A stretch of DNA of 64,000 nucleotides, taken from contig NZ_CP113060.1 in the NCBI RefSeq assembly GCF_026625725.1, positions 2,300,001 through 2,364,000 on the forward strand, given 5' to 3'. The position numbers and the translations under genes were made by a program. The notes under the pieces are model-generated. The model worked only from the letters and a program-made list of their open reading frames with translations. It had not been told where the DNA came from and searched no databases. Source of the DNA: Pseudomonas sp. SL4(2022) (GTDB taxonomy: Bacteria > Pseudomonadota > Gammaproteobacteria > Pseudomonadales > Pseudomonadaceae). Below, in pieces: positions 16,630-25,718 of this stretch (position 1 is the stretch's first letter; each line of letters begins with the position of its first letter).

Positions 16630-19578
16630 ATGAGCCTGCCCATGCTGGCCTCTTTGCCGGCTGCCTTATCCCCCCTCGCGGTACGCGCTGAACAGTCGTT
16701 GCAGCAGGCCTTCGCTGGGTTGTCCAGCGAGGAGGCGACGGCATTTGCCGCGTGGCCGGCAGCACGTTTCGACGCCTTGCGGCGCGTGGCGGCGGCCAGT
16801 GAGTTCGTCCTCCAGCAAGGGCTGCGTGATCCACAGATGCTGCTCGATCTGGCCGCCAATGGCGAGTTGGAGCGCAGTCTGGCGTCCGGTGAGTTGCGTG
16901 GTCAGCTGATTCAGGCCTTGGTCGAATGCGCGGACGAGGACGAGTTGGGGCGACGCTTGCGGCGTTACCGCAATCGTCAGCAATTGCGCATCATCTGGCG
17001 CGATATCAGCCGCCAGGCGGATTTGATCGAAACCTGCCGCGACCTGTCCGACCTGGCCGATGCCTGTATCGATCTGGCTTATCAGTGGCTGTATGCACGC
17101 CATTGCGCGCAGTTTGGTACGCCGATGGGGCGCCGCAGTGGTCAGCCTCAGCACATGGTCATCCTCGGCATGGGCAAGTTGGGTGCCCATGAGCTGAACC
17201 TGTCTTCGGACATCGACTTGATCTTCGGTTACCCCGAAGGTGGCGAAACCGAGGGTGTGAAGCGTGCGCTGGATAATCAGGAGTTCTTTATCCGCCTTGG
17301 TCAGAAGCTGATCAAGGCACTGGACGTGATCACCGTCGACGGCTTCGTCTTCCGCACCGATATGCGTCTGCGTCCTTACGGTTCCTCCGGCTCGCTGGTG
17401 TTCAGCTTTAACGCGCTGGAGCAGTACTACCAGGACCAGGGTCGCGACTGGGAACGCTACGCCATGATCAAGGCGCGGGTGGTCGGTGGCGATCAGGTCG
17501 CAGGCGCGCAGCTGCTGGAAATGCTGCGACCGTTTGTTTATCGGCGCTATCTGGACTTCTCGGCGATTGAAGCGCTGCGCGCGATGAAACAGCTGATCCA
17601 GCAGGAAGTGCGGCGCAAGGGCATGGCCGAGAACATCAAGCTGGGTTCTGGCGGCATCCGCGAAGTGGAGTTTATCGCCCAGGCCTTCCAGCTGATTCAT
17701 GGCGGTCGCGACCTCAGTCTGCAGCAGCGCTCGCTGTTTGCCGTACTCAATACCCTGCGTGATCAGGGTTACCTGCCGGCCGCGGTGACCAATGAACTGC
17801 GTGACGGTTATGCCTTCCTGCGTTATGCCGAACACGCACTGCAGGCCATCGACGACCGCCAAACGCAGATGCTTCCGGACAACGATCAGGACCGTGCGCG
17901 GGTGGCCTTTATCATGGGTTTCGACAGTTGGCAGGCGTTCCACGAGCAGCTGATGCACTGGCGTGGCCGGGTGGATTGGCACTTCCGCCAGGTGATCGCC
18001 GACCCTGATGAAGAGGAAGGCGGCGAGCCGGTCGAAGAGGCGGTGGGCTGCGAATGGTTGCCGCTCTGGGAGGATGTGCAGGACGAAGAGGCTGCGTGCC
18101 GACAGCTGGCCGAGGCCGGTTTTGCCGAGCCGCAATCGGCCTGGCAGCGTCTGGCAGGGCTGCGCAACGGTAATCAGGTCCGTGCCATGCAACGTCTCGG
18201 TCGCGAGCGTCTGGATGCCTTTATCCCGCGTTTGCTGGCACAAGCCGTGGAGCATGACAATCCGGACCTGGTGCTGGAACGCGTGCTGCCACTGATCGAA
18301 GCCGTGGCACGGCGTTCGGCCTATCTGGTGCTGCTCACGGAAAACCCCAGCGCCTTGCAGCGCTTGCTGACCCTGTGTGCCGCCAGCCCGTGGATCGCCG
18401 AGCAAATCACGCGCTTCCCGCTGCTGCTTGATGAGCTGCTTAACGAAGGCCGCTTGTTCAAGCCGCCCTTGGCACCTGAACTGGCCGCTGAGCTGCGTGA
18501 GCGCTTGATGCGCATCCCCGAAGAGGATCTGGAGCAACAAATGGAGGCCCTGCGCCACTTCAAGTTGGCCCATCGCCTGCGAGTGGCGGCCTCGGAGATT
18601 GCCGGCACCCTGCCGTTGATGAAGGTCAGCGACTACCTGACCTGGCTGGCCGAGGCGATTCTTGATCAGGTGCTGGCCCTGGCCTGGCGCCATACGGTGA
18701 GCCGTTATGGCGCGCCGCGCCGCAGCGACGGCAGTGTCTGTGATCCGGATTTCGTCATCGTCGGCTACGGCAAGGTCGGCGGCATCGAGCTGGGCCATGG
18801 CTCGGACCTCGATCTGGTGTTTATCCACGACGGCGACCCGCACGCGGAAACCGATGGCGAAAAATCCATCGATGGCGCGCAGTTCTTCAATCGCCTGGGC
18901 CAGCGCATCATTCACCTGCTGACCACGCAAACCAACTCCGGCCAGCTCTATGAAGTGGATATGCGCCTGCGACCTTCCGGTGCGGCGGGCCTGCTGGTCA
19001 GCTCGCTGGGCGCCTTTGAGCGCTACCAGCAGGGTGAGGCCTGGACCTGGGAGCATCAGGCACTGGTGCGGGCGCGGGTGCTGGTGGGTTGTCCGCGTGT
19101 TGGTCAGGCGTTCGAGGCGGTTCGCGCCGCCGTGCTGGGGCGCGAGCGCGACCTGGCCACCCTGCGCGCCGAGGTCAGCGAGATGCGCGCGAAGATGCGC
19201 GACAACCTTGGCAGCAAGGTCACGGCGGCTGGGACAGCGGCGAATGCCTTCGAGGCCACGGTGCCGTTCGACCTCAAGCAGGACGCCGGAGGTATCGTCG
19301 ATATTGAATTTATGGTGCAATACGCGGCCCTGGCTTGGTCGCGCCAGTACCCGGAATTGCTTGAGTTCACTGACAATATTCGCATTCTGGAAGGGCTGGA
19401 ACGGGTGGGTTTGCTGCCGGGTGAGGATGCCCAATTGCTGCAGGCGATTTACAAAGCCTACCGTTCAGCGGCGCACCGTCAGGCCCTGCAAAAGCAGCCT
19501 GGGGTGGTCAGTGGCGAGCAGTTTGCCGATGAGCGGCGCACGGTGATGCGCATTTGGCAGGTGCTGGGCTTGAGCTGA
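16630..19578 (+). CDS. glnE: Bifunctional glutamine synthetase adenylyltransferase / adenylyl-removing enzyme
   Basis: Controls glutamine synthetase by adding or removing AMP on a tyrosine, in response to PII. Two nucleotidyltransferase domains are visible. The N-terminal adenylyl-removing half has GMGKLGAHELNLSSDIDLIF near residue 180, and the C-terminal adenylyltransferase half has GYGKVGGIELGHGSDLDLVF near residue 715. Both keep the G-x-GK...D-x-D metal motif. Length (982 aa) is typical. AAGGA lies about seven bases before the ATG. It reads divergently from aceE and is followed by ilvE after 84 bases. Confidence 0.97.
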   Translation: MSLPMLASLPAALSPLAVRAEQSLQQAFAGLSSEEATAFAAWPAARFDALRRVAAASEFVLQQGLRDPQMLLDLAANGELERSLASGELRGQLIQALVECADEDELGRRLRRYRNRQQLRIIWRDISRQADLIETCRDLSDLADACIDLAYQWLYARHCAQFGTPMGRRSGQPQHMVILGMGKLGAHELNLSSDIDLIFGYPEGGETEGVKRALDNQEFFIRLGQKLIKALDVITVDGFVFRTDMRLRPYGSSGSLVFSFNALEQYYQDQGRDWERYAMIKARVVGGDQVAGAQLLEMLRPFVYRRYLDFSAIEALRAMKQLIQQEVRRKGMAENIKLGSGGIREVEFIAQAFQLIHGGRDLSLQQRSLFAVLNTLRDQGYLPAAVTNELRDGYAFLRYAEHALQAIDDRQTQMLPDNDQDRARVAFIMGFDSWQAFHEQLMHWRGRVDWHFRQVIADPDEEEGGEPVEEAVGCEWLPLWEDVQDEEAACRQLAEAGFAEPQSAWQRLAGLRNGNQVRAMQRLGRERLDAFIPRLLAQAVEHDNPDLVLERVLPLIEAVARRSAYLVLLTENPSALQRLLTLCAASPWIAEQITRFPLLLDELLNEGRLFKPPLAPELAAELRERLMRIPEEDLEQQMEALRHFKLAHRLRVAASEIAGTLPLMKVSDYLTWLAEAILDQVLALAWRHTVSRYGAPRRSDGSVCDPDFVIVGYGKVGGIELGHGSDLDLVFIHDGDPHAETDGEKSIDGAQFFNRLGQRIIHLLTTQTNSGQLYEVDMRLRPSGAAGLLVSSLGAFERYQQGEAWTWEHQALVRARVLVGCPRVGQAFEAVRAAVLGRERDLATLRAEVSEMRAKMRDNLGSKVTAAGTAANAFEATVPFDLKQDAGGIVDIEFMVQYAALAWSRQYPELLEFTDNIRILEGLERVGLLPGEDAQLLQAIYKAYRSAAHRQALQKQPGVVSGEQFADERRTVMRIWQVLGLS

Positions 19579-19662
19579 ACAGGCTGAGCTGAATATGAGG
19601 GCGTCGGGCACATAGGGTGGCCGGCCAATGCTGTACTAATCGAATGTGAGGAGCAGGCAACT

Positions 19663-20586
19663 ATGTCGATGGCCGATCGTGATGGCGTGATCTGGTATGA
19701 CGGCGAGCTGGTGCCGTGGCGCAACGCGACCACCCACGTGCTGACCCATACCCTGCACTACGGCATGGGTGTGTTTGAAGGCGTGCGCGCCTACAACACC
19801 CCGCAAGGCACGGCGATTTTCCGCCTGCAAGCGCACACCGACCGCCTGTTCGACTCGGCCCACATCATGGGCATGAAGATTCCCTTCAGCAAAGACGAAA
19901 TCAACGAAGCCACCCGCGCCGCCGTGCGTGAGAACAACCTGGAAAGCGCTTACATCCGTCCGATGGTGTTCTACGGGTCTGAAGCCATGGGCCTGCGCGC
20001 CAGCGGCCTGAAAACTCAGGTGATCGTCGCGGCTTGGAGCTGGGGTGCCTACATGGGCGACGAAGCCCTGCAGGTGGGCATCAAGGTGCGTACCAGCTCC
20101 TTTACCCGCCACCACGTGAACATCTCGATGACCCGCGCCAAGGCCAATGGCAACTACATCAACTCGATGCTGGCGCTGCAGGAAGCCATCTCTGGTGGTG
20201 CCGACGAGGCCATGCTGCTGGATCCGGAAGGCTACGTGGCCGAGGGTTCGGGCGAGAACATCTTCCTGATCAAGAACGGCGTGATCTATACCCCGGAAGT
20301 GACCTCCTGCCTGAACGGTATCACCCGTAACACCATCCTGACCCTGGCCGCCGAGCATGGCCTGGACGTGGTTGAGAAGCGCATCACCCGCGATGAGGTG
20401 TATATCGCTGATGAAGCGTTCTTTACCGGCACTGCCGCTGAAGTGACGCCGATCCGTGAAGTCGATGGCCGGCAGATCGGCGCAGGCCGCCGTGGGCCGA
20501 TCACCGAGAAGCTGCAAACCGCTTATTTCGATCTGGTCACCGGCAAGACCGATGCCCATGCCGAGTGGCGTACGCTGGTTAAATAA
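19663..20586 (+). CDS. ilvE: Branched-chain amino acid aminotransferase
   Basis: PLP enzyme that performs the last step of leucine, isoleucine and valine synthesis. Fold-type IV signatures are present: HTLHYGMGVFEGVRAY near residue 29, the PLP lysine K160 in TRAKANGNYINSMLA, and EGYVAEGSGENIFL near residue 190. The 307-residue length is normal. GAGGAG precedes the ATG by about ten bases. It closes the glnE-ilvE pair; a palindromic repeat element separates it from the LPS-core genes. Confidence 0.96.
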   Translation: MSMADRDGVIWYDGELVPWRNATTHVLTHTLHYGMGVFEGVRAYNTPQGTAIFRLQAHTDRLFDSAHIMGMKIPFSKDEINEATRAAVRENNLESAYIRPMVFYGSEAMGLRASGLKTQVIVAAWSWGAYMGDEALQVGIKVRTSSFTRHHVNISMTRAKANGNYINSMLALQEAISGGADEAMLLDPEGYVAEGSGENIFLIKNGVIYTPEVTSCLNGITRNTILTLAAEHGLDVVEKRITRDEVYIADEAFFTGTAAEVTPIREVDGRQIGAGRRGPITEKLQTAYFDLVTGKTDAHAEWRTLVK

Positions 20587-20607
20587 GGCCTGAATTAGGT
20601 AAAGCGA

Positions 20608-20771
20608 GGGAGGCGATCAGGCTGTTTGGAAGCGTCGCGAGCGACGGCGAGGCAAGGCAAGGCAAAAATTGGCGAGTGGCGGAGTTGACTCTAGTCAATG
20701 AGCAAGCGAGTCAGTTTTTGACGCCGCACCGCCAAGCGCAGTAGCTTCCAAACAGTCTGATAAGCCTCCCC
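20608..20771. repeat. Palindromic intergenic element, copy B
   Basis: Fills almost the whole ilvE-waaF gap. Its ends form a long imperfect inverted repeat (GGGAGGC-GATCAGG-CTGTTTGGAAGC at the left, complement of GCTTCCAAACAG-TCTGATAA-GCCTCCCC at the right). Inside are a direct GGCAAGGCAAGGC run, an AAAAA...TTTTT bracket, and the core CGGAGTTGAC-TCTA-GTCAATGAGC at 20680-20703. The core and layout match copies A and C, but the arms have diverged. It may act as a transcript barrier before the LPS operon. Confidence 0.75.
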
Positions 20772-20790
20772 GGTCGTTTCTGGAATAGGC

Positions 20791-21825
20791 ATGAAAATAC
20801 TGATCGTTGGCCCCAGCTGGGTGGGTGACATGGTGATGGCGCAAACGCTGTTCCAGTGCCTGCAACAGCGTCATCCCGGTTGTGCAATCGATGTGCTGGC
20901 CCCCGAGTGGAGCCGGCCGATTCTCGAGCGCATGCCCGAAGTGCGTCAGGCCCTGAGCTTTCCGCTCGGCCATGGCGTGTTGGAACTGGCCACGCGGCGC
21001 AAGATCGGCAAGTCGCTGGCTGGCCAGTACGATCAGGCGATTTTGTTGCCTAATTCGCTTAAGTCGGCCCTGGTGCCGTTTTTCGCCAGTATCCCCAAAC
21101 GTACGGGCTGGAAGGGCGAGCTGCGCTACGGCCTGCTCAACGACATCCGCATCCTGGATAAGCAGCGCTACCCGTTGATGATCGAGCGTTTTATGGCGCT
21201 GGCCTTCGAGCCAGGCGCCGCGCTGCCGCAGCCTTATCCGCGCCCCGCCTTGCAAATCAACGCGCAGAGCCGCAACGCCGCCCTGGCCACGTTCGGTCTG
21301 AGCCTGGATCGCCCGGTGCTGGCGCTGTGTCCGGGGGCTGAGTTCGGTGAGGCCAAGCGCTGGCCGAGCGAGCATTACGCCAAGGTTGCCGAGCTGAAGA
21401 TCCGCGCCGGTTGGCAGGTGTGGATTTTTGGCTCGAAGAACGATCACCCGGTCGGTGAGGACATTCGCAGCCGACTGATTCCCGGTCTGCGCGAGGAAGC
21501 CGTGAACCTGGCCGGCGAAACCAGCCTGGCTGAAGCCATCGACCTGCTGTCCTGCGCGGGCGCTGTGGTCTCCAACGATTCCGGCTTGATGCATGTGGCG
21601 GCGGCGCTGAACCGTCCGCTGGTGGCGGTCTACGGCTCGACCTCGCCGGGCTTTACCCCGCCGCTGGCCGAGCAGGTGGAAATCGTCCGCCTGGGCCTGG
21701 AATGCAGCCCGTGCTTCGACCGCACCTGCCGTTTCGGTCATTACAACTGCTTGGGCCAGCTCAAGCCGCGCCCGGTGATTGAGGCGCTGGATCGCCTGGT
21801 GGCCGACCCGGTCGAGGTTGAATAG
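20791..21825 (+). CDS. waaF: ADP-heptose--LPS heptosyltransferase II
   Basis: Glycosyltransferase family 9 enzyme that adds the second L-glycero-D-manno-heptose of the LPS inner core at the cytoplasmic membrane face. The N-terminus MKILIVGPSWVGDMVMAQTL is diagnostic. The C-terminal half holds the ADP-heptose site with SNDSGLMHVAAALNRPLVAV and GSTSPGFTPPL. Length (344 aa) is normal. It is the first gene of a run with almost no intergenic space through at least 31.5 kb; the stop is one base from the waaC start. Confidence 0.96.
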   Translation: MKILIVGPSWVGDMVMAQTLFQCLQQRHPGCAIDVLAPEWSRPILERMPEVRQALSFPLGHGVLELATRRKIGKSLAGQYDQAILLPNSLKSALVPFFASIPKRTGWKGELRYGLLNDIRILDKQRYPLMIERFMALAFEPGAALPQPYPRPALQINAQSRNAALATFGLSLDRPVLALCPGAEFGEAKRWPSEHYAKVAELKIRAGWQVWIFGSKNDHPVGEDIRSRLIPGLREEAVNLAGETSLAEAIDLLSCAGAVVSNDSGLMHVAAALNRPLVAVYGSTSPGFTPPLAEQVEIVRLGLECSPCFDRTCRFGHYNCLGQLKPRPVIEALDRLVADPVEVE

Positions 21826-21826
21826 C

Positions 21827-22828
21827 TTGCGCGTTCTGTTGATCAAAACCTCTTCGTTGGGCGATGTGGTGCACACCCTGCCGGCGCTGACCGATGCGGC
21901 GCGGGCGATTCCCGGTATCCAGTTCGACTGGGTGGTGGAGGAGGGCTTCGCCGAGATTCCGGCTTGGCACCCGGCCGTGGCGCAGGTGATCCCGGTGGCG
22001 ATTCGCCGCTGGCGCAAGCACCTGTGGCAAACGCTCAAGAGCGGTGAGTGGACGCGCTTCAAGCAGCGCCTTGGTGAGACCCAGTACGACCTGGTGATTG
22101 ACGCCCAGGGCCTGCTGAAAAGCGCCTGGCTAACCCGTTACGTCAAGGCACCGATTGCCGGCCTGGATCGTGATTCCGCGCGTGAGCCGCTGGCCAGTCG
22201 CTTCTATGATCGACGCTATGCCGTGCCGCGCGAGCAGCATGCCCTGGAACGTACCCGTCAGCTGTTTGCCCAGGCACTGGGTTACACGCTACCTGCCGGT
22301 GTCGGCGATTACGGCCTCAATCGCGCGCAATTGGCCGATCAGGCGCTGCAGCCTTATCTACTGTTTCTGCACGGCACCACCTGGCTGAGTAAGCACTGGC
22401 CGGAAGCCGACTGGCGGGCGTTGGCTGAACAGATGAGCGCGCAAGGCTGGGCCATACGCCTGCCGTGGGGCAATGAGGCTGAGAAAGCGCGCGCCGAGCG
22501 AATTGCTGCAGGCATTGAAAACGTCGCGGTGTTGCCCAAACTTAACCTGGCAGGTGTGGCCAAGGTCATTGCCGGCGCCAGTGCCTGTGTCGCCGTCGAC
22601 ACCGGACTGGGCCACCTGGCCGCTGCGCTGGATGTGCCGAGTATTTCCCTGTACGGCCCAACCTTGCCGGGGCGTGTAGGTGCCTATGGCCGTAGCCAGG
22701 TGCACCTGTGTGCCACGGGCCCGAATGCCGGCTCGGGCGATCGCCATAAGCCCTGTTTCGACGGTCTGGATGCCGAGCGTGTGGCCACACAATTGCAGGC
22801 CCTGTTGCTGGCCGAGGACGTTGTCTGA
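21827..22828 (+). CDS. waaC: ADP-heptose--LPS heptosyltransferase I
   Basis: GT9 enzyme that adds the first heptose to Kdo2-lipid A. With the TTG at 21827 the protein starts (M)RVLLIKTSSLGDVVHTLPAL, exactly the family N-terminus. The frame is open to 21779, but that would place the start inside waaF, and GAGG lies nine bases before the TTG. The C-terminal motif VAVDTGLGHLAAALDVPSISLY with GPTLPGR is present. 333 residues. The stop overlaps the waaG start (TGATG). Confidence 0.95.
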   Translation: MRVLLIKTSSLGDVVHTLPALTDAARAIPGIQFDWVVEEGFAEIPAWHPAVAQVIPVAIRRWRKHLWQTLKSGEWTRFKQRLGETQYDLVIDAQGLLKSAWLTRYVKAPIAGLDRDSAREPLASRFYDRRYAVPREQHALERTRQLFAQALGYTLPAGVGDYGLNRAQLADQALQPYLLFLHGTTWLSKHWPEADWRALAEQMSAQGWAIRLPWGNEAEKARAERIAAGIENVAVLPKLNLAGVAKVIAGASACVAVDTGLGHLAAALDVPSISLYGPTLPGRVGAYGRSQVHLCATGPNAGSGDRHKPCFDGLDAERVATQLQALLLAEDVV

Positions 22829-23949
22829 TGCAGCTCGCGTTTATCCTCTACAAATACTTCCCCTTCGGCGGCCTGCAGCGCGACTTTATGCGCATCGCCC
22901 TGGAGTGCCAGGCGCGCGGTCATGCCATTCGCGTCTACACACCGATCTGGGAAGGTGAAGTGCCGGCGGGCTTCGAGGTGGTGGTGGTGCCAGTCAAGGC
23001 GCTGTTCAACCACAAACGTAATGAAAAGCTCACCGCCTGGGTTGAGGCTGACTTGGCCAAGCGTCCCGTGGATCGGGTGATCGGCTTTAACAAGATGCCC
23101 GGCCTGGACGTCTACTACGCCGCCGACGGCTGCTATGAAGACAAGGCGCAGACCCTGCGCAATCCGCTCTATAAACGCTGGGGGCGTTACAAGCACTTTG
23201 CCGATTACGAGCGTGCGGTATTCGCCCCCGAATCGAAGACCGAGATTCTGATGATCTCCGAAGTGCAGCAACCGCTGTTTATCAAGCATTACCACACCCC
23301 GCTGCAGCGCTTTCACCTGTTGCCGCCGGGCATCGCCGCAGACCGCCGCGCGCCGGCCAATGCTGCCGAAATTCGTGCCGAGTTTCGTGCTGAGTTCAAG
23401 CTGGCGGATAGCGACCTGCTGCTGGTGCAGATCGGCTCCGGCTTCAAGACCAAGGGGCTGGATCGCAGCCTCAAAGCCCTGGCTGCCTTGCCGCGCGAGC
23501 TGAAGCAACGCACCCGGCTGATCGCCATCGGTCAGGACGATCCGCGCTCGTTCCAGCTGCAGGCCAAGGCGCTGGGCGTGTCCGATCAGGTGCAGATTCT
23601 CAAGGGGCGCAGCGACATCCCGCGTTTCCTGCTGGGGGCTGATCTGCTGATCCACCCGGCCTACAACGAGAACACCGGCACCGTGCTGCTGGAAGCGTTG
23701 GTTTCCGGTTTGCCGGTGCTGGTCACGGACGTGTGCGGCTACGCCCACTACATTGCCGAAGCGGATGCCGGCCGGGTGCTGGCCAGTCCGTTCGAGCAGG
23801 AGCGCCTCAATCATCTGCTCGCCGACATGCTTGCCGACGATGCGCGCCGCGCCTTTTGGGCGCGCAATGGTTTGGCCTACGCCGACAGCGCTGACCTGTA
23901 TTCCATGCCGCAACACGCGGCCGACATCATCCTGGCGGCGCGTCCATGA
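22828..23949 (+). CDS. waaG: LPS core UDP-glucose:(heptosyl) glycosyltransferase WaaG
   Basis: GT4-family GT-B enzyme that adds the first outer-core hexose to heptose II. The start MQLAFILYKYFPFGGLQRDFM is typical of WaaG. The C-terminal nucleotide-sugar site is seen in HPAYNENTGTVLLEALVSGLPVLVT with the EX7E-like glutamates near residue 280. In Pseudomonas the sugar added at this point is generally GalN, which may apply here. 373 residues; overlaps both neighbours by a few bases. Confidence 0.94.
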   Translation: MQLAFILYKYFPFGGLQRDFMRIALECQARGHAIRVYTPIWEGEVPAGFEVVVVPVKALFNHKRNEKLTAWVEADLAKRPVDRVIGFNKMPGLDVYYAADGCYEDKAQTLRNPLYKRWGRYKHFADYERAVFAPESKTEILMISEVQQPLFIKHYHTPLQRFHLLPPGIAADRRAPANAAEIRAEFRAEFKLADSDLLLVQIGSGFKTKGLDRSLKALAALPRELKQRTRLIAIGQDDPRSFQLQAKALGVSDQVQILKGRSDIPRFLLGADLLIHPAYNENTGTVLLEALVSGLPVLVTDVCGYAHYIAEADAGRVLASPFEQERLNHLLADMLADDARRAFWARNGLAYADSADLYSMPQHAADIILAARP

Positions 23950-24752
23950 GACTGGTACTGGCTGAACCCTTTAAAACCCTGTGGGCCGGGCGTGATGCCT
24001 TTGCTGCTGTCGAGGCGCTGCAGGGGCAGGTTTACCGCGAGCTGGAAGGACGCCGCACGCTGCGTACTGAAGTCGATGGACGCGGCTATTTCGTCAAGAT
24101 CCACCGCGGTATTGGTTGGGGGGAAATCGTCAAAAACCTGCTCACCGCCAAGTTGCCGGTGCTCGGTGCGCGCCAGGAGTGGCAAGCCATTCAGCGCCTG
24201 ACCGAGGTCGGTGTGGCGACCATGACCGCCGTGGCCTACGGCGAACGCGGCAGCAATCCGGCGGCGCAGCATTCCTTTATCGTTACCGAAGAGCTGGCAC
24301 CGACCACCGATCTGGAACAACTCAGCCTGAACTGGGCCAAGGAAGCTCCCGAACCGCGACTGAAGTGGGCGCTGATCAAGGAAGTGGCCAACATGGTCGG
24401 CAACATGCACCGCGCCGGGGTCAACCACCGCGATTGCTACATCTGCCACTTCCTGCTGCACACCGATAAACCAGTCACTGCGGACGCTTTCCGCCTATCA
24501 GTGATCGACCTGCACCGCGCCCAAGTCCGCCATCAGCTGCCCTTGCGCTGGCGCAACAAGGACCTGGCCGCGTTGTATTTCTCCGTGCTGGATATCGGTC
24601 TGACCCGGCGCGACAAGCTGCGCTTTCTGCGTGGTTATTTTCAACAACCCTTGCGGCAGATCCTTCAGGAAGAAGGTCGTTTGCTCGCTTGGCTGGAATC
24701 CAAGGCGGCCAAATTGTATGGCCGTAAACAGCGTTATGGAGATCGACTCTAG
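23946..24752 (+). CDS. waaP: LPS core heptose(I) kinase WaaP
   Basis: Phosphorylates heptose I of the inner core, a step needed for outer-membrane integrity and, in P. aeruginosa, for viability. It is a eukaryotic-like sugar kinase: the N-lobe lysine is in GRGYFVKIHRG, the catalytic loop is HRDCYICHFLL near residue 161, and the DFG-like aspartate is in SVIDLHRAQ. Length (268 aa) is standard. It overlaps waaG by four bases and abuts the next gene with no spacing. Confidence 0.95.
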   Translation: MRLVLAEPFKTLWAGRDAFAAVEALQGQVYRELEGRRTLRTEVDGRGYFVKIHRGIGWGEIVKNLLTAKLPVLGARQEWQAIQRLTEVGVATMTAVAYGERGSNPAAQHSFIVTEELAPTTDLEQLSLNWAKEAPEPRLKWALIKEVANMVGNMHRAGVNHRDCYICHFLLHTDKPVTADAFRLSVIDLHRAQVRHQLPLRWRNKDLAALYFSVLDIGLTRRDKLRFLRGYFQQPLRQILQEEGRLLAWLESKAAKLYGRKQRYGDRL

Positions 24753-25718
24753 ATGTCGGAGAAGAAGGCGTTGATCGGCCCGGGAGTGAGGGTTGCACTG
24801 GTTCCATGCCCTGCGTTGGGCGACACCACGCTGTTCTTGCGCCTTGCCTGGCGTCTCCAGGCTGCGGGTGCGAAGGTCACCCTGGCTTCAGTGTCCTTGT
24901 CTTCGGTGAGCGAGTACCTGCCTGGGCTGGACATTCTCGGGGGCACGCCGGATGTGCCTGCACTGGCGGGCTGTAACGATTTGGTTATCTGTGCGATTGA
25001 TTGGTACGTCGATGTTCCGCTGAGCAATGTGGCGTACCTCGCCGGTAAGAAACTCCCCGTCAAGCTCAGGTCCGAGCCGCCGTCTGTGTGGCTTGGTGAT
25101 TGCCGCATTGAGGGAGCGCACAACGTGATCTGTCGTGACCCGAAGGCCGGAAAGACCATGGTGCAGTGGATCGACCTGTACGCTGAAGAGATCCTCGGGC
25201 TTGATCTGTCTATGCCTATTGCGGGCTTACAGATCCCGTCCCGTGATACCGGCGCGGAAGTGCGACGTGTGGCCATTTTTCCGACCACGCCACATGCCAG
25301 TAAGAATTTCTCAACGTCTGGATTTCGCCGCCTTGCTCGCCATCTGGTTGCCCGGGGCTGGCGGGTCGAGTTCGTCGGTATCCCGGCCGAGCAGCAAGCC
25401 TTAAAGGCACAGTACCCAGGCCATCATGTGCATGCGTTCAGTGACTTGAAAGGGCTGGTCGACTTCTTGCTGACATGCGCCATCGTCATTAGCAATGATT
25501 CGGGTGGCGGGCACCTTGGTTCACTGCTGGGTTTGCGGACATTCACCATTACGCGCCGGCGTACCGATTTCACTTGGCGGCCCGGCTTCAATGAACTCAA
25601 TAGCGTGATCAATCCGGTTCTGAGCTTCAAATGGCTGGGCAAAACAGTCTGGCGTCCGTTCATTCCGTTGCGCCGCATCGTCAGGGCGCTGTCTGACTTA
25701 AACAGGACGCAGGTATGA
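24753..25718 (+). CDS. GT9-like (heptosyltransferase-related) glycosyltransferase, extra gene in the core operon
   Basis: A 321-residue protein with an ADP-heptose-transferase-like C-terminal half: ISNDSGGGHLGSLLGLRTFTI parallels the SNDSG / DTGLGH motif of WaaF and WaaC, and RVALVPCPALGDTTLFLRLA parallels their N-terminal beta-strand and GD loop. It probably transfers a heptose or another sugar onto the core. The equivalent position between waaP and the next kinase is empty in P. aeruginosa as I remember it, so this looks like an insertion. It starts one base after the waaP stop and overlaps the next gene by four bases. The acceptor is unknown. Confidence 0.75.
   Translation: MSEKKALIGPGVRVALVPCPALGDTTLFLRLAWRLQAAGAKVTLASVSLSSVSEYLPGLDILGGTPDVPALAGCNDLVICAIDWYVDVPLSNVAYLAGKKLPVKLRSEPPSVWLGDCRIEGAHNVICRDPKAGKTMVQWIDLYAEEILGLDLSMPIAGLQIPSRDTGAEVRRVAIFPTTPHASKNFSTSGFRRLARHLVARGWRVEFVGIPAEQQALKAQYPGHHVHAFSDLKGLVDFLLTCAIVISNDSGGGHLGSLLGLRTFTITRRRTDFTWRPGFNELNSVINPVLSFKWLGKTVWRPFIPLRRIVRALSDLNRTQV

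Noticed and set aside
16666..19434. A 922-codon open frame on the minus strand
   Set aside because: Antisense shadow of glnE, with no ribosome site and no recognisable motif.
20641..20665. Direct repeat GGCAAGGCAAGGC as a possible microsatellite or CRISPR-like unit
   Set aside because: Only two to three units, and they lie inside palindromic element B. No spacers of regular length anywhere in the window.
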